A stretch of DNA of 64,000 nt from the NCBI RefSeq assembly GCF_001439845.1, contig NZ_JYLO01000011.1, forward strand, positions 62,001 through 126,000, given 5' to 3'. Position 1 is the stretch's first letter. Each line of letters starts with the position of its first letter. Of this stretch, positions 8,034 through 14,945 are shown one piece after another. The DNA comes from Pseudomonas lactis (GTDB taxonomy: Bacteria > Pseudomonadota > Gammaproteobacteria > Pseudomonadales > Pseudomonadaceae). The notes beneath the pieces were generated by a model. It was given only the letters and a program-made list of their open reading frames with translations, was not told the DNA's origin and ran no database searches. The translations under genes were made by a program, and so were the position numbers.

Positions 8034-8760
8034 TTAACGCGTCTCCAAAATCTGCAGCACCAAATTGTCGGCATGGCTGCCAGGAGTGACGGGGCGGTTC
8101 ACGTGTTGCCCCAGGTTACCCATGGCCAGGATCGCCATGTCCGATTCGCAATTCTTTGCAACTTCAGCACACGCTTCCTGCCGGGCTAATCTGCCTATGA
8201 ACGCATTCATGGGCGCCTGTGGCAATTCGACTTATGGTCAAAGCGTGCGATTCGTGCAACCAATCCGTAGCGGACAGGCTCAAGCTCCGGTTTTTGAGGC
8301 GTGCTCGGTCCTGTGTAATTGGGCTGTTCCAGACGCTGATGGTGCTTGTACAAACGCCAAACTATTCATTTGCTCGCCACACTCTTGTGAAGTTGTGAAA
8401 ACCCGTTTTTTCACGCTCTTTTGAAGACGTGAACCTCAAAAAAGGGCTGCCCCAGCCTGGCACCTGGCCCGCAAATCTCTGCCGACACGCGGCAAAACGG
8501 GCAAACAACTCAAGTGGCCGAGCGCAATGGCAGCTCTGGCAGATTCGATAAAAGACGGGGTGGTTTGCAAAGGAAACAGCAAGCACGCCAGCTTCACTCG
8601 ATCTGTGTGGGCGGCTCTCTGTGGGCGATTTGGGGGCTAATGCCTGGGCATTAACGATGCTGCGAGGCCCGATCAGGAGACGTCCTTATAATCGGGGGGA
8701 GATTGTAGCGAAGAACGCCAGGGAAATGGGCGTGTTTTATGACTTTTATTAGGGCGCCGG
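8034..8760. other. Gene-free stretch upstream of mqo
   Basis: About 730 bases without a convincing gene. A 63-codon frame on the minus strand (8034-8225) ends directly at the mqo start codon, and a 74-codon frame lies at 8362-8586; neither has a good ribosome site or a recognisable protein. The stretch holds a perfect palindrome TAATGCC-TG-GGCATTA (8638-8653), an isolated TATAAT on the plus strand (8687-8692) without a good -35, and a TTCACG/CGTGAA hairpin flanked by T and A runs near 8408-8443. A long mqo leader or a small RNA would fit, but nothing proves it. Confidence 0.5.
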
Positions 8761-8994
8761 TCAGGAGGCCAACGCTTGCCGGTGCCGTGGGCGAAAAACC
8801 TGCGGGCTGACCCGGGCGCTGGCGGGCAGTGGGCGGTGCATCCAGCCCAGGTGAGTCTCGGTCACTTCCACCCAGCCTTCACCGACGGGCGGCAGGCTGC
8901 ACTGCTTGAAGGCCAGGCAATGACCGTGGGCGTCGAGTAGGGCAAAGTGGCGATGACGGGCGTGCGACATGAACAGGGTCTTGAGAAGGCGCAT
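8761..8994 (-). CDS. Small conserved hypothetical protein
   Basis: A 77-residue basic protein with alternating His, Arg and hydrophobic residues (HARHRHFALLDAHGHCLAFKQC) and a short motif GWVEVTETHLGWMHRPLP. The pattern looks like a folded small beta-rich domain, not a random frame, and the third-position GC is typical of neighbouring genes. The ATG at 8994 has only a weak AGGT upstream. No function can be given. It is divergent from the YajG lipoprotein gene. Confidence 0.6.
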   Translation of the reverse strand: MRLLKTLFMSHARHRHFALLDAHGHCLAFKQCSLPPVGEGWVEVTETHLGWMHRPLPASARVSPQVFRPRHRQALAS

Positions 8995-9030
8995 GGCTGT
9001 GTACCTGGTGTGTTACATGCTTGAAGGTTG

Positions 9031-9050
9031 CCAGTGTGGCATGACACTGG
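9031..9050. promoter_or_regulatory. Palindrome in the divergent region before yajG
   Basis: CCAGTGT (9031-9037) and ACACTGG (9044-9050) form a perfect inverted repeat with a six-base centre. It lies 36 bases upstream of the minus-strand small gene and 126 bases upstream of the lipoprotein gene, a position suitable for an operator. No T run follows, so a terminator is less likely. Confidence 0.35.
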
Positions 9051-9175
9051 AGTGACGAATTTATGCGAATTTGTAATTTGCACAGGGCTTCAGCCGCCGT
9101 TCAGGATCGCTGGTGAGTGGCGCACGTGCCCCGTTATACTGGCGACCTGTCTGCACCTAGTCCTGGAGAAATGCG

Positions 9176-9760
9176 ATGTTGCAACGCCTGTTGTTCGGTT
9201 TGATCACTGTGACCAGTTTGACCCTTGTCGGCTGCGCCAACAGCCCGCAACAACTCAGCCCGCAACCTAAAGTCACTGCGCCGTTGGCTGCGGTAGGCCA
9301 CGGCCAGCCGGTGTCGGTGCGCGTGGTCGACGGTCGCCCGTCGCCAACCCTGGGTTCACGTGGCGGCCTGTACCCTGAGACCGCGCTGATTTCGGTGAAC
9401 GGCCAGGATGTGCTGCCCAAGTTGCAGGCCCAGGCTGAAGCTGCTGTGCGCTTGTTGGGCTTTACGCCGACCAACTCGCCAGGCGTGCCGCAACTGACCG
9501 TGACCCTGGCCGAGCTGAAATACCAGTCGCCCAAAGACGGCCTGTACGTGACCGAGGCTTCCATCGGCGCCACCTTCAAGTCTGACGTCAGCGCCGGTAC
9601 TCGCCGCTACAGTGGCCGCTACGCTGCCTCGCTCAACCAGCGTTTCGGCATGTCTCCCAACCAGGAAACCAACACCAAGCTGGTCAGCGACGTGCTCAGC
9701 GATGCCTTGACCCGCCTGTTCAAGGACCCAAGCATCGGTCAACTGCTCAGCGCGCAATAA
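9176..9760 (+). CDS. YajG family lipoprotein
   Basis: A 194-residue outer-membrane or periplasmic lipoprotein. The N-terminus is a type II signal peptide with lipobox LVGC at residues 17-20, followed by a Pro/Gln-rich linker and a domain with VRVVDGRPSPTLGSRGG and later LTVTLAELKY, typical of YajG. The family is widespread in gammaproteobacteria and its role is unknown; in other bacteria it is found near peptidoglycan recycling genes, which are not seen here. TGGAG precedes the ATG. A strong terminator follows the stop. Confidence 0.85.
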   Translation: MLQRLLFGLITVTSLTLVGCANSPQQLSPQPKVTAPLAAVGHGQPVSVRVVDGRPSPTLGSRGGLYPETALISVNGQDVLPKLQAQAEAAVRLLGFTPTNSPGVPQLTVTLAELKYQSPKDGLYVTEASIGATFKSDVSAGTRRYSGRYAASLNQRFGMSPNQETNTKLVSDVLSDALTRLFKDPSIGQLLSAQ

Positions 9761-9767
9761 GCCGCTT

Positions 9768-9807
9768 ATAAAAAAACCGGGCTCATCACTGAGCCCGGTT
9801 TTTTTGT
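9768..9807 (+). terminator. Intrinsic terminator after the YajG lipoprotein gene
   Basis: The stem AAACCGGGCTC/GAGCCCGGTTT closes a six-base loop and runs into seven T residues on the plus strand. An A run on the left means it can also act for the convergent small gene on the minus strand. Confidence 0.92.
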
Positions 9808-9820
9808 GCCTGTAGTTTGG

Positions 9821-10030
9821 TCAGGCGGCCGTATCGACATAAAAGTCCAGCATGCTCACGCCGGTGAGCAAGTCCAGCTCCGGCAGGTCGGCATGCTGAT
9901 GCCCGCCGAGGGCGCAATACACCAGCCAATGGCGGTCCTGAACGTTGAACGCGAGGCTGCCGATCAGCGCCTCCTGTTCCTCGCTCTGGGCGATCAGGTA
10001 CAGCCGATCCTGGTTTTGCGCATGCAACAT
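9821..10030 (-). CDS. Small conserved hypothetical protein
   Basis: A 69-residue protein starting MLHAQNQDRLYLIAQSEEQEALIG and containing RHWLVYCALGGHQHADLPELDL. The composition, the convergent position against a bidirectional terminator, and an AGGAG-like sequence (complement of the CTCCT before the start region) support a real gene. The length and layout recall short Pseudomonas orphan proteins of unknown function. No domain is recognised. Confidence 0.6.
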   Translation of the reverse strand: MLHAQNQDRLYLIAQSEEQEALIGSLAFNVQDRHWLVYCALGGHQHADLPELDLLTGVSMLDFYVDTAA

Positions 10031-10212
10031 GACAAGCTCCTCAAGCGTCGAAGGGCAACAGAGTGGCTTGTTAAGGTGACGTTCAGGTGACGGCGTAAAT
10101 TACTGGATACATTAGCCGTCCATGGGGAAGGAGCATTAAAGGCGCAGGAGGCGACTGTCGTTCAGGTGTGTATCTGGACTGATACCCGAACACTGGTTCA
10201 CCGAGGTTTGCG

Positions 10213-10470
10213 ATGGCGCTGCCCGCACTGCTCATTAATATTGTTGCCCTGTTGGTTGCCTGCTCGGGCGCCTGGGTGCTGTTCATCACCCGCCTGCATG
10301 CACAGCGTGCGATGGCCGACCTGGCCCTGCGCAGCGAAGAGCGCGCTATCGACCAGCCGATGCTGTTTCTGGATACGCGCACCGAACGGGCGCATCGCCT
10401 GGCGTACCGCGTCGGGTTCGCCTGCCTTGGCCTGGCCCTGGCCATCTCCTGGCTCAGCACTCGCTTTTAA
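10213..10470 (+). CDS. Small membrane protein of unknown function
   Basis: An 85-residue protein with two clear transmembrane segments, residues 3-25 (ALLINIVALLVACSGAWVLF) and 66-80 (VGFACLGLALAISWL), joined by a charged cytoplasmic or periplasmic loop with RSEERAIDQPMLFLDTRTERAHR. GAGG precedes the ATG. No family name comes to mind. It stands alone, followed by a REP doublet, so no operon context helps. Confidence 0.7.
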   Translation: MALPALLINIVALLVACSGAWVLFITRLHAQRAMADLALRSEERAIDQPMLFLDTRTERAHRLAYRVGFACLGLALAISWLSTRF

Positions 10471-10488
10471 GGCTACTGCAAGTCAAAT

Positions 10489-10576
10489 GTGGGAGCGGGC
10501 TTGCCCGCGAAGGCGGTGTATCAGCCACTGGATCTTTAACTGAACCACCGCTATCGCAGGCAAGCCAGCTCCCACA
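10489..10576. repeat. REP doublet (GTGGGAGCTGGCTTGCCTGCGAT family)
   Basis: Two facing elements with a spacer. The left arm is GTGGGAGCGGGCTTGCCCGCGAA, while the right arm matches the GCTGGCTTGCC version, so the two arms belong to slightly different sequence variants. It separates the small membrane protein gene from the convergent acyltransferase gene. Confidence 0.8.
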
Positions 10577-10634
10577 CTGGCCATGTACTGCCGGCAGAAT
10601 CAGCGCCTGCCACATATCCCCTGTGGGCTCACTG

Positions 10635-11801
10635 TTACAGGGGGATCCCAGCCTTGACTCGGTATTGGTTGCGTACCGGCGTCGCATACTGCACCACCAG
10701 GTAAGGCCGGTGCTCCGCCGGGCAATCGTTCAAGCGCCGCTCCCATTCCGCCTTGGCCTTGGCCAGCTCATCGGCCGGGAACACGTCCGCGGCCTTGGGC
10801 ACCTGCAGTTGCGGGTCGGCATCACTCCACTGCGCGTACGCCAGGTAGTGCACCGGGAACAAGCGATAGCCGCCCAGGATCTGCCGGTCCATTTCTGCCG
10901 CCAGCAGCTTGGTGTCTTCAAAGCGCTCGGTGATCGGCGGCGCAAAGTTCACGTGCACCCGGCCTTTATAGCCGGTAATGCCCAGGGCAATGCTCACATC
11001 GTCCTCGCCCGGTGCCTTGCTGTAGGTACCGGTGGTGGCGCGGATATACAGCTCGCGGGCCTTGGCGGCATCGCAAGGGTCGTACTCGTAGCTGATGGAC
11101 ACCGGCGTCAGGTTCAACGACTGGATGACTTCGGCGAACGGCTCGTCCTTGCGGCTGACGTGGAACATCTTGAGGATCGCCGATTCGGTACGATCATCGC
11201 CATCCTTGGCCCGGCCTTCAGCCTGGGCGATCCAGATCGACTGGCAGTCGTTGCGGATCGAATGGTTGATGTAGGCCGACAGCAGGTTGTAAGCCGCCAT
11301 CTTCTCCTTTCGCCCGGTGATCGAACGGTGCACGATGAAGCTCTTGTTCAGGCGCATCAGGTCGCTGACAAACGGCTTTTGCAGCAGGTTGTCACCGATG
11401 GCGATGCGTGGCGTCGGCAGGCCGGCGTGGTATACGGCATAGTTGACGAAGGCCGGGTCCATCACGATGTCGCGGTGGTTGGCCAGAAACAGGTAGGCGG
11501 TACCGGATTTCAGCTGCTCGACGCCGGTATAGGTCACGCCGTCGGTCGCCCGGTCGATGGTGTGGTCGACGTAGTACTCGACTTTGTCTTGCAGCGTGGC
11601 CACGGTGGTGACGCCCGCGAACTCGCGGCGCAGTTTGCGCGCGATCATCGGCTTGAGCAGCCAGCCCAGGGCGCCGGCAAAGCGCGGGAAGCGGAAGTGG
11701 GTCAGGATGTCCAGAAAGGCCTTGTCACTGAACAGACGCGCCAGCACTGCCGGGACTTCGCTGTCGTTGTAAGGTCGGATGGTATCGAATTCGCCCATCA
11801 T
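10635..11801 (-). CDS. PlsC-type glycerolipid acyltransferase
   Basis: A 388-residue protein with a glycerophospholipid acyltransferase domain in its middle. The catalytic block NHRDIVMD (HX4D) lies near residue 110, KSFIVHR supplies the second block, and IAQAEGRAKDG takes the place of the usual EGTR block, followed by LTPVSISYEYDP. The domain normally transfers an acyl group to the sn-2 position of lysophosphatidic acid at the inner membrane, but this long form with a conserved N-terminal extension may use another acceptor. It resembles the larger acyltransferases of Pseudomonas, not E. coli PlsC (245 residues). Divergent from the CPXCG gene. Confidence 0.82.
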   Translation of the reverse strand: MMGEFDTIRPYNDSEVPAVLARLFSDKAFLDILTHFRFPRFAGALGWLLKPMIARKLRREFAGVTTVATLQDKVEYYVDHTIDRATDGVTYTGVEQLKSGTAYLFLANHRDIVMDPAFVNYAVYHAGLPTPRIAIGDNLLQKPFVSDLMRLNKSFIVHRSITGRKEKMAAYNLLSAYINHSIRNDCQSIWIAQAEGRAKDGDDRTESAILKMFHVSRKDEPFAEVIQSLNLTPVSISYEYDPCDAAKARELYIRATTGTYSKAPGEDDVSIALGITGYKGRVHVNFAPPITERFEDTKLLAAEMDRQILGGYRLFPVHYLAYAQWSDADPQLQVPKAADVFPADELAKAKAEWERRLNDCPAEHRPYLVVQYATPVRNQYRVKAGIPL

Positions 11802-11930
11802 GCTCTCTTGTTAGAAACGGCTAGGGTAAGTAAAGGAAATAGCAGGGGCGGCGTGAGTAAACTGGCTCTGCCGGAAATAGCCCTGTAAATAGACCGGCGA
11901 TTATACGCACAAGTCACCTTGGAGACTGCG

Positions 11931-12113
11931 ATGCTGGAAACTGCGATGTACGATTGTCCTTATTGTGGCGAAGCGGTCGAGACAACAGTGGATTTGTCTG
12001 GCGGGGACCAGACCTATATAGAAGACTGCCAAGTGTGTTGCCGGCCGATCACGTTCGACCTGCAAGTTCATGGTGAAGAGTGGATGCTTGAAACCCGCAG
12101 CGAAAATGAATAA
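11931..12113 (+). CDS. CPXCG motif-containing cysteine-rich protein
   Basis: A 60-residue protein with a zinc-ribbon-like arrangement: CPYCG near residue 9 and CQVCCRPI near residue 33, then an acidic tail. Family members are named only for the CPXCG motif; metal binding is likely and function is unknown. The ATG at 11931 is preceded by TTGGAG at 11919-11924, so the upstream in-frame TTG, which lies inside that ribosome site, is not the start. It is followed 11 bases later by the DUF2007 gene, a recurring pairing in Pseudomonas. Confidence 0.85.
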   Translation: MLETAMYDCPYCGEAVETTVDLSGGDQTYIEDCQVCCRPITFDLQVHGEEWMLETRSENE

Positions 12114-12124
12114 CAGGTACGCCC

Positions 12125-12385
12125 ATGCAGCGAATCTACGAACCGGAAAACCTCATGGAGGGCGAGCTGCTGCAGCAGATGCTTGCCAGTGAAGGCATCG
12201 AGGCGCATTTGGTGGGGCGCCACCTGCTCGGCGGCACGGGCGAGTTGCCGATATTCGGCTTGCTGGGGCTGGAGGTCGACAATGACCAGGCCGCCAGCGC
12301 CCGCGAGCTGATCACTGCCTATATCGGCGCACAACCGTTGCCCGGCGACGAACCCGACAGCTTCCCCGACGTATTGGTCTGTTAG
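12125..12385 (+). CDS. DUF2007 domain protein
   Basis: An 86-residue protein whose first 65 residues match DUF2007: RIYEPENLMEGELLQQMLASEGIEAHLVG followed by a glycine-rich loop and a strand LLGLEVDNDQAASARELI. The fold is thought to be a ferredoxin-like alpha/beta sandwich related to small signal-transducing proteins; the role is unknown. It probably forms a two- or three-gene transcript with the CPXCG gene and the downstream YedK-like gene. Confidence 0.85.
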   Translation: MQRIYEPENLMEGELLQQMLASEGIEAHLVGRHLLGGTGELPIFGLLGLEVDNDQAASARELITAYIGAQPLPGDEPDSFPDVLVC

Positions 12386-12421
12386 GCTGTCGGTCGGTTT
12401 ACCCAAGAGTCGTGTTGCCCC

Positions 12422-13042
12422 ATGTGTGGACGTTATGCCCTGTTTCGCTGGAACCCTGCCTTTGCTGCCTTGCCCGGCTTCCCCGCTGATCAGCAGGCCC
12501 AGTGGAACATTTCCCCCAATGATTCGGTGCTGATCCAGCGTCTGAGCGAGGGCCAGCTCACCCTGGCGCGTGCCCGCTGGGGGCTGACGCCGCCCTGGCT
12601 CACCGACCTGTCGCGCACCCCGGCTCACGCCCGCGCCGAAACCCTGGCCGAACAGCCGATGTTCCGAGAAGCATTCCGCCAGCGCCGTTGCCTGCTGCCC
12701 GCCAATGGCTTTTATGAATGGCGCGGCACCCAGCGCAAGCGCCCGTACTGGCTCACACCGGGGGAGGGCTCAACGCTATTCTTTGCCGCGATCTGGGAAG
12801 CGTATCCGGTGCAGGAGCAGGTATGGCTGAGCACGGCCGTGGTCACCCAGGCGGCACAGAGTCAGCGGCGCCCATTGATCCTGGACGCGGCAGGGCAGGC
12901 CGCCTGGCTCGACCCCGCGACACCGCTTCATGTGCTGCAGGGCATGCTGGCGGCTGAGCCTGCTGCGTTGCGCGAGCGGGTACTGGCCAATATGGTCAAC
13001 GATCCGAAGCTCAACGGGCCGGAATGCCTGACCCCGGCGTGA
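12422..13042 (+). CDS. YedK/HMCES (SRAP) family protein, divergent active site
   Basis: The SRAP family makes a covalent thiazolidine crosslink through Cys2 to abasic sites in single-stranded DNA, protecting them during replication. This 206-residue member starts MCGRYALF, so Cys2 is present after Met removal, and the Glu of NGFYEW (residue 99) is kept, as is the WGLTPPW segment. Two usual active-site residues are not: the Asn of the family motif NARAET is His69 (HARAET), and the His of the later H-x-RMP motif is absent, the region reading SQRRP at 147-151. It may be a specialised paralogue with changed chemistry. E. coli YedK is 222 residues. Confidence 0.88.
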   Translation: MCGRYALFRWNPAFAALPGFPADQQAQWNISPNDSVLIQRLSEGQLTLARARWGLTPPWLTDLSRTPAHARAETLAEQPMFREAFRQRRCLLPANGFYEWRGTQRKRPYWLTPGEGSTLFFAAIWEAYPVQEQVWLSTAVVTQAAQSQRRPLILDAAGQAAWLDPATPLHVLQGMLAAEPAALRERVLANMVNDPKLNGPECLTPA

Positions 13043-13068
13043 GCTTTGTCAGTCGTTCCACGTTCGGA

Positions 13069-13118
13069 TGTATCTGAAATTCAGCGGTTAAACGTCTGGT
13101 GTATCTGGCGCAGATACA
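13069..13118. promoter_or_regulatory. Triplicated TGTATCTG motif, candidate operator
   Basis: TGTATCTG occurs at 13069-13076 and again at 13100-13107, 31 bases apart (about three helical turns). The second copy pairs with CAGATACA at 13111-13118 to form an 8+8 palindrome with a three-base centre. The array lies 45-95 bases before the M48 protease start, where a promoter is expected. Confidence 0.4.
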
Positions 13119-13162
13119 AATGACCGCCTACGATACGCGCCATGTTTTCAGGGAGCGTGTTC

Positions 13163-13981
13163 ATGAAGAAGTCATTGGTGGTAAGCGGTTTGGTTGCAGC
13201 GATGCTGCTGGCGGGTTGTCAGTCGGTCAATACCACCAGCGGCGGCGCCGTTGGGGTAGAGCGCAAGCAGTACATGTTCAGCATGCTGTCGAGTCAGGAA
13301 GTCGACCAGATGTATGCCCAGTCTTATCAGCAGACCCTGGGTGAAGCCAGCAGCAAAGGGGTGCTGGACAAGAGCAGCGCCAACGCCAAGCGCGTGCAGG
13401 CCATTGCCAAGCGCCTGATCGCCCAGGCGCCGACTTTCCGCGCGGATGCCGCCCAGTGGAACTGGGACGTGAACCTGATCAAAAGCGATGAGATGAACGC
13501 CAACTGCGGGCCTGGCGGCAAGATCCTGGTGTACAGCGGCTTGATCGACAACCTCAAGCTCACCGATGACGAACTGGCTGCGGTAATGGGTCATGAAATC
13601 GCCCACGCCTTGCGTGAACACGGCCGCGAAGCCATGTCCAAGGCTTACGGTATCCAGATGGCCAAGCAGGGCGCCGGGGCAATATTCGGTCTCGGCCAGG
13701 ACAGCCTGGCACTGGCCGATACCGTGGCCAACTACGGCATGACCTTGCCCAACAGCCGCAGCAATGAAAACGAAGCCGACCTGATCGGCCTGGAACTGGC
13801 CGCCCGCGCTGGCTACAACCCCAACGCGGCCATCACGTTGTGGAACAAGATGGCCAAGGCTTCGGAAGGCGCACCACCGGAATTCATGAGCACACACCCG
13901 GCTTCCGACAGCCGCATCGCGTCGTTGCAGGCGGCGATTCCGAAGGTGATGCCGCTCTACCAGCAGGCCAAGAAGTCCTGA
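13163..13981 (+). CDS. M48 family metalloprotease lipoprotein
   Basis: A 272-residue zinc metallopeptidase of the M48B type, related to E. coli LoiP/YggG. It has a lipoprotein signal (LLAGC, Cys19), so it should sit in the outer membrane facing the periplasm. The catalytic zinc motif HEIAH lies near residue 149 and the third ligand Glu in NEADLIGLELA near residue 208. LoiP acts with BepA in outer-membrane quality control. The ATG at 13163 follows AGGGAG at 13150; an in-frame ATG at 13142 would spoil the signal peptide. A palindromic TGTATCTG array lies upstream. Confidence 0.9.
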   Translation: MKKSLVVSGLVAAMLLAGCQSVNTTSGGAVGVERKQYMFSMLSSQEVDQMYAQSYQQTLGEASSKGVLDKSSANAKRVQAIAKRLIAQAPTFRADAAQWNWDVNLIKSDEMNANCGPGGKILVYSGLIDNLKLTDDELAAVMGHEIAHALREHGREAMSKAYGIQMAKQGAGAIFGLGQDSLALADTVANYGMTLPNSRSNENEADLIGLELAARAGYNPNAAITLWNKMAKASEGAPPEFMSTHPASDSRIASLQAAIPKVMPLYQQAKKS

Positions 13982-13990
13982 TCGACGCCG

Positions 13991-14090
13991 TGTAGGAGCG
14001 AGCTTGCTCGCGAGAAACGTCAGCGATAACGCGTGTTGCCTGAATAAACGCGGCGCCGGTGAGTTTTTCGCGAGCAAGCTCGCTCCTACA
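13991..14090. repeat. REP doublet (TAGGAGCGAGCTTGCTCGCG family)
   Basis: Facing copies of the GAGCGAGCTTGCTCGC element with a spacer containing AGCGATAACGCG and AATAAACGCGGCGCC, nearly the same spacer as at 5937. It occupies the space between the convergent M48 protease and GDT1-type transporter genes. Confidence 0.85.
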
Positions 14091-14101
14091 GGCATCAGGG
14101 C

Positions 14102-14686
14102 TTAGATCCAGCCGCTGCTTTGCATGGCCTTGTACACCGCAATAACCGCCAGCACGAAGAACGCCGTAGCCGCCAAGCGACGAATCAAGGTCAGCGGCAG
14201 TTTCTCCGCGGCAAAATTCCCCGCCAGCACCACCGGTACGTTGGCAATCAGCATGCCCAGGGTGGTACCGATAATCACCAGCCACAATTCCGGGTATTGC
14301 GCCGCCAGCATCACCGTGGCGATCTGGGTCTTGTCGCCGATTTCGGCGAGGAAGAACGCAATCAAGGTGGTCAGGAAGGGCCCGAACTTACGGGTAGTAC
14401 TGGCTTCGTCATCATCGAGTTTGTCCGGCACCAGGGTCCACAGCGCTGTGGCGCAGAAGCTTGCGGCGAGGATCCAGTGCAGCACCGCATCCGAGAAGAA
14501 ACTCCCGAACCAGGCGCCCACAGCACCGGCCGCCGCATGGTTGGCCAGGGTCGCGGCGACAATGCCGGCGATGATCGGCCAGGGTTTGCGAAAGCGTGCG
14601 GCAAGGATGAGTGCGAGCAGTTGCGTCTTGTCGCCGATTTCGGCCAAGGCAACGATTGCGGTAGGAACGAGTAGTGAATCCAGCAT
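14102..14686 (-). CDS. TMEM165/GDT1 family transporter, probable manganese exporter
   Basis: A 194-residue inner-membrane protein with six predicted transmembrane helices in two similar halves. Each half carries the cation-binding motif E-x-G-D-K-T: EIGDKTQLLALIL near residue 16 and EIGDKTQIATVML near residue 117. Bacterial members (for example MneA of Vibrio) export Mn2+. The call is strengthened by a yybP-ykoY manganese riboswitch in its leader. The start ATG at 14686 has TGGA about ten bases upstream, at the base of a GC-rich stem that may hide it. Confidence 0.9.
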   Translation of the reverse strand: MLDSLLVPTAIVALAEIGDKTQLLALILAARFRKPWPIIAGIVAATLANHAAAGAVGAWFGSFFSDAVLHWILAASFCATALWTLVPDKLDDDEASTTRKFGPFLTTLIAFFLAEIGDKTQIATVMLAAQYPELWLVIIGTTLGMLIANVPVVLAGNFAAEKLPLTLIRRLAATAFFVLAVIAVYKAMQSSGWI

Positions 14687-14739
14687 CAGGTAGTTTCCAG
14701 GGGCGGGTCGACACGGCTATGACACGTACAGCCTTCCCG

Positions 14740-14890
14740 CCCCGGGTAAGGTGTGCGTGTCATAGGTCTTGTCAAACCCCGGTCCGTCTGTGCGGACTCC
14801 TGGGTCGCATACGCCATGGTCTGCTGACCAAGTATGTTGACGTATGCCGGACGAGCATGGCGCTCGTGGGAGACTACTCCCCTAGGACGC
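14740..14890 (-). ncRNA. yybP-ykoY manganese riboswitch
   Basis: Read on the minus strand, the leader contains the conserved core AGGGGAGTAG (complement of 14874-14883), then a variable hairpin, CGTCAACATACT, a stem GCATACG/CGTATGC, and the hairpin GTCCG/CGGAC before GGTTTGACA. These are the hallmark elements of the yybP-ykoY class, which senses Mn2+ and precedes Mn exporters including GDT1-type genes. Downstream of it, GGGGCGGG (14700-14707) and CCCGCCCC (14736-14743) can pair and take in the GG of the Shine-Dalgarno sequence, so control is probably at translation. The boundaries are approximate. Confidence 0.85.
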
Positions 14891-14945
14891 TGCGGATTCT
14901 GCCTAGGCAAAACCCATTCGGCAAGCGTTCTTTTTCAAACCTCCC

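Noticed and set aside
8362..8586. 74-codon minus-strand frame upstream of mqo
   Set aside because: No ribosome site, no known family, and it crosses hairpin sequence. Kept only as part of the gene-free stretch.
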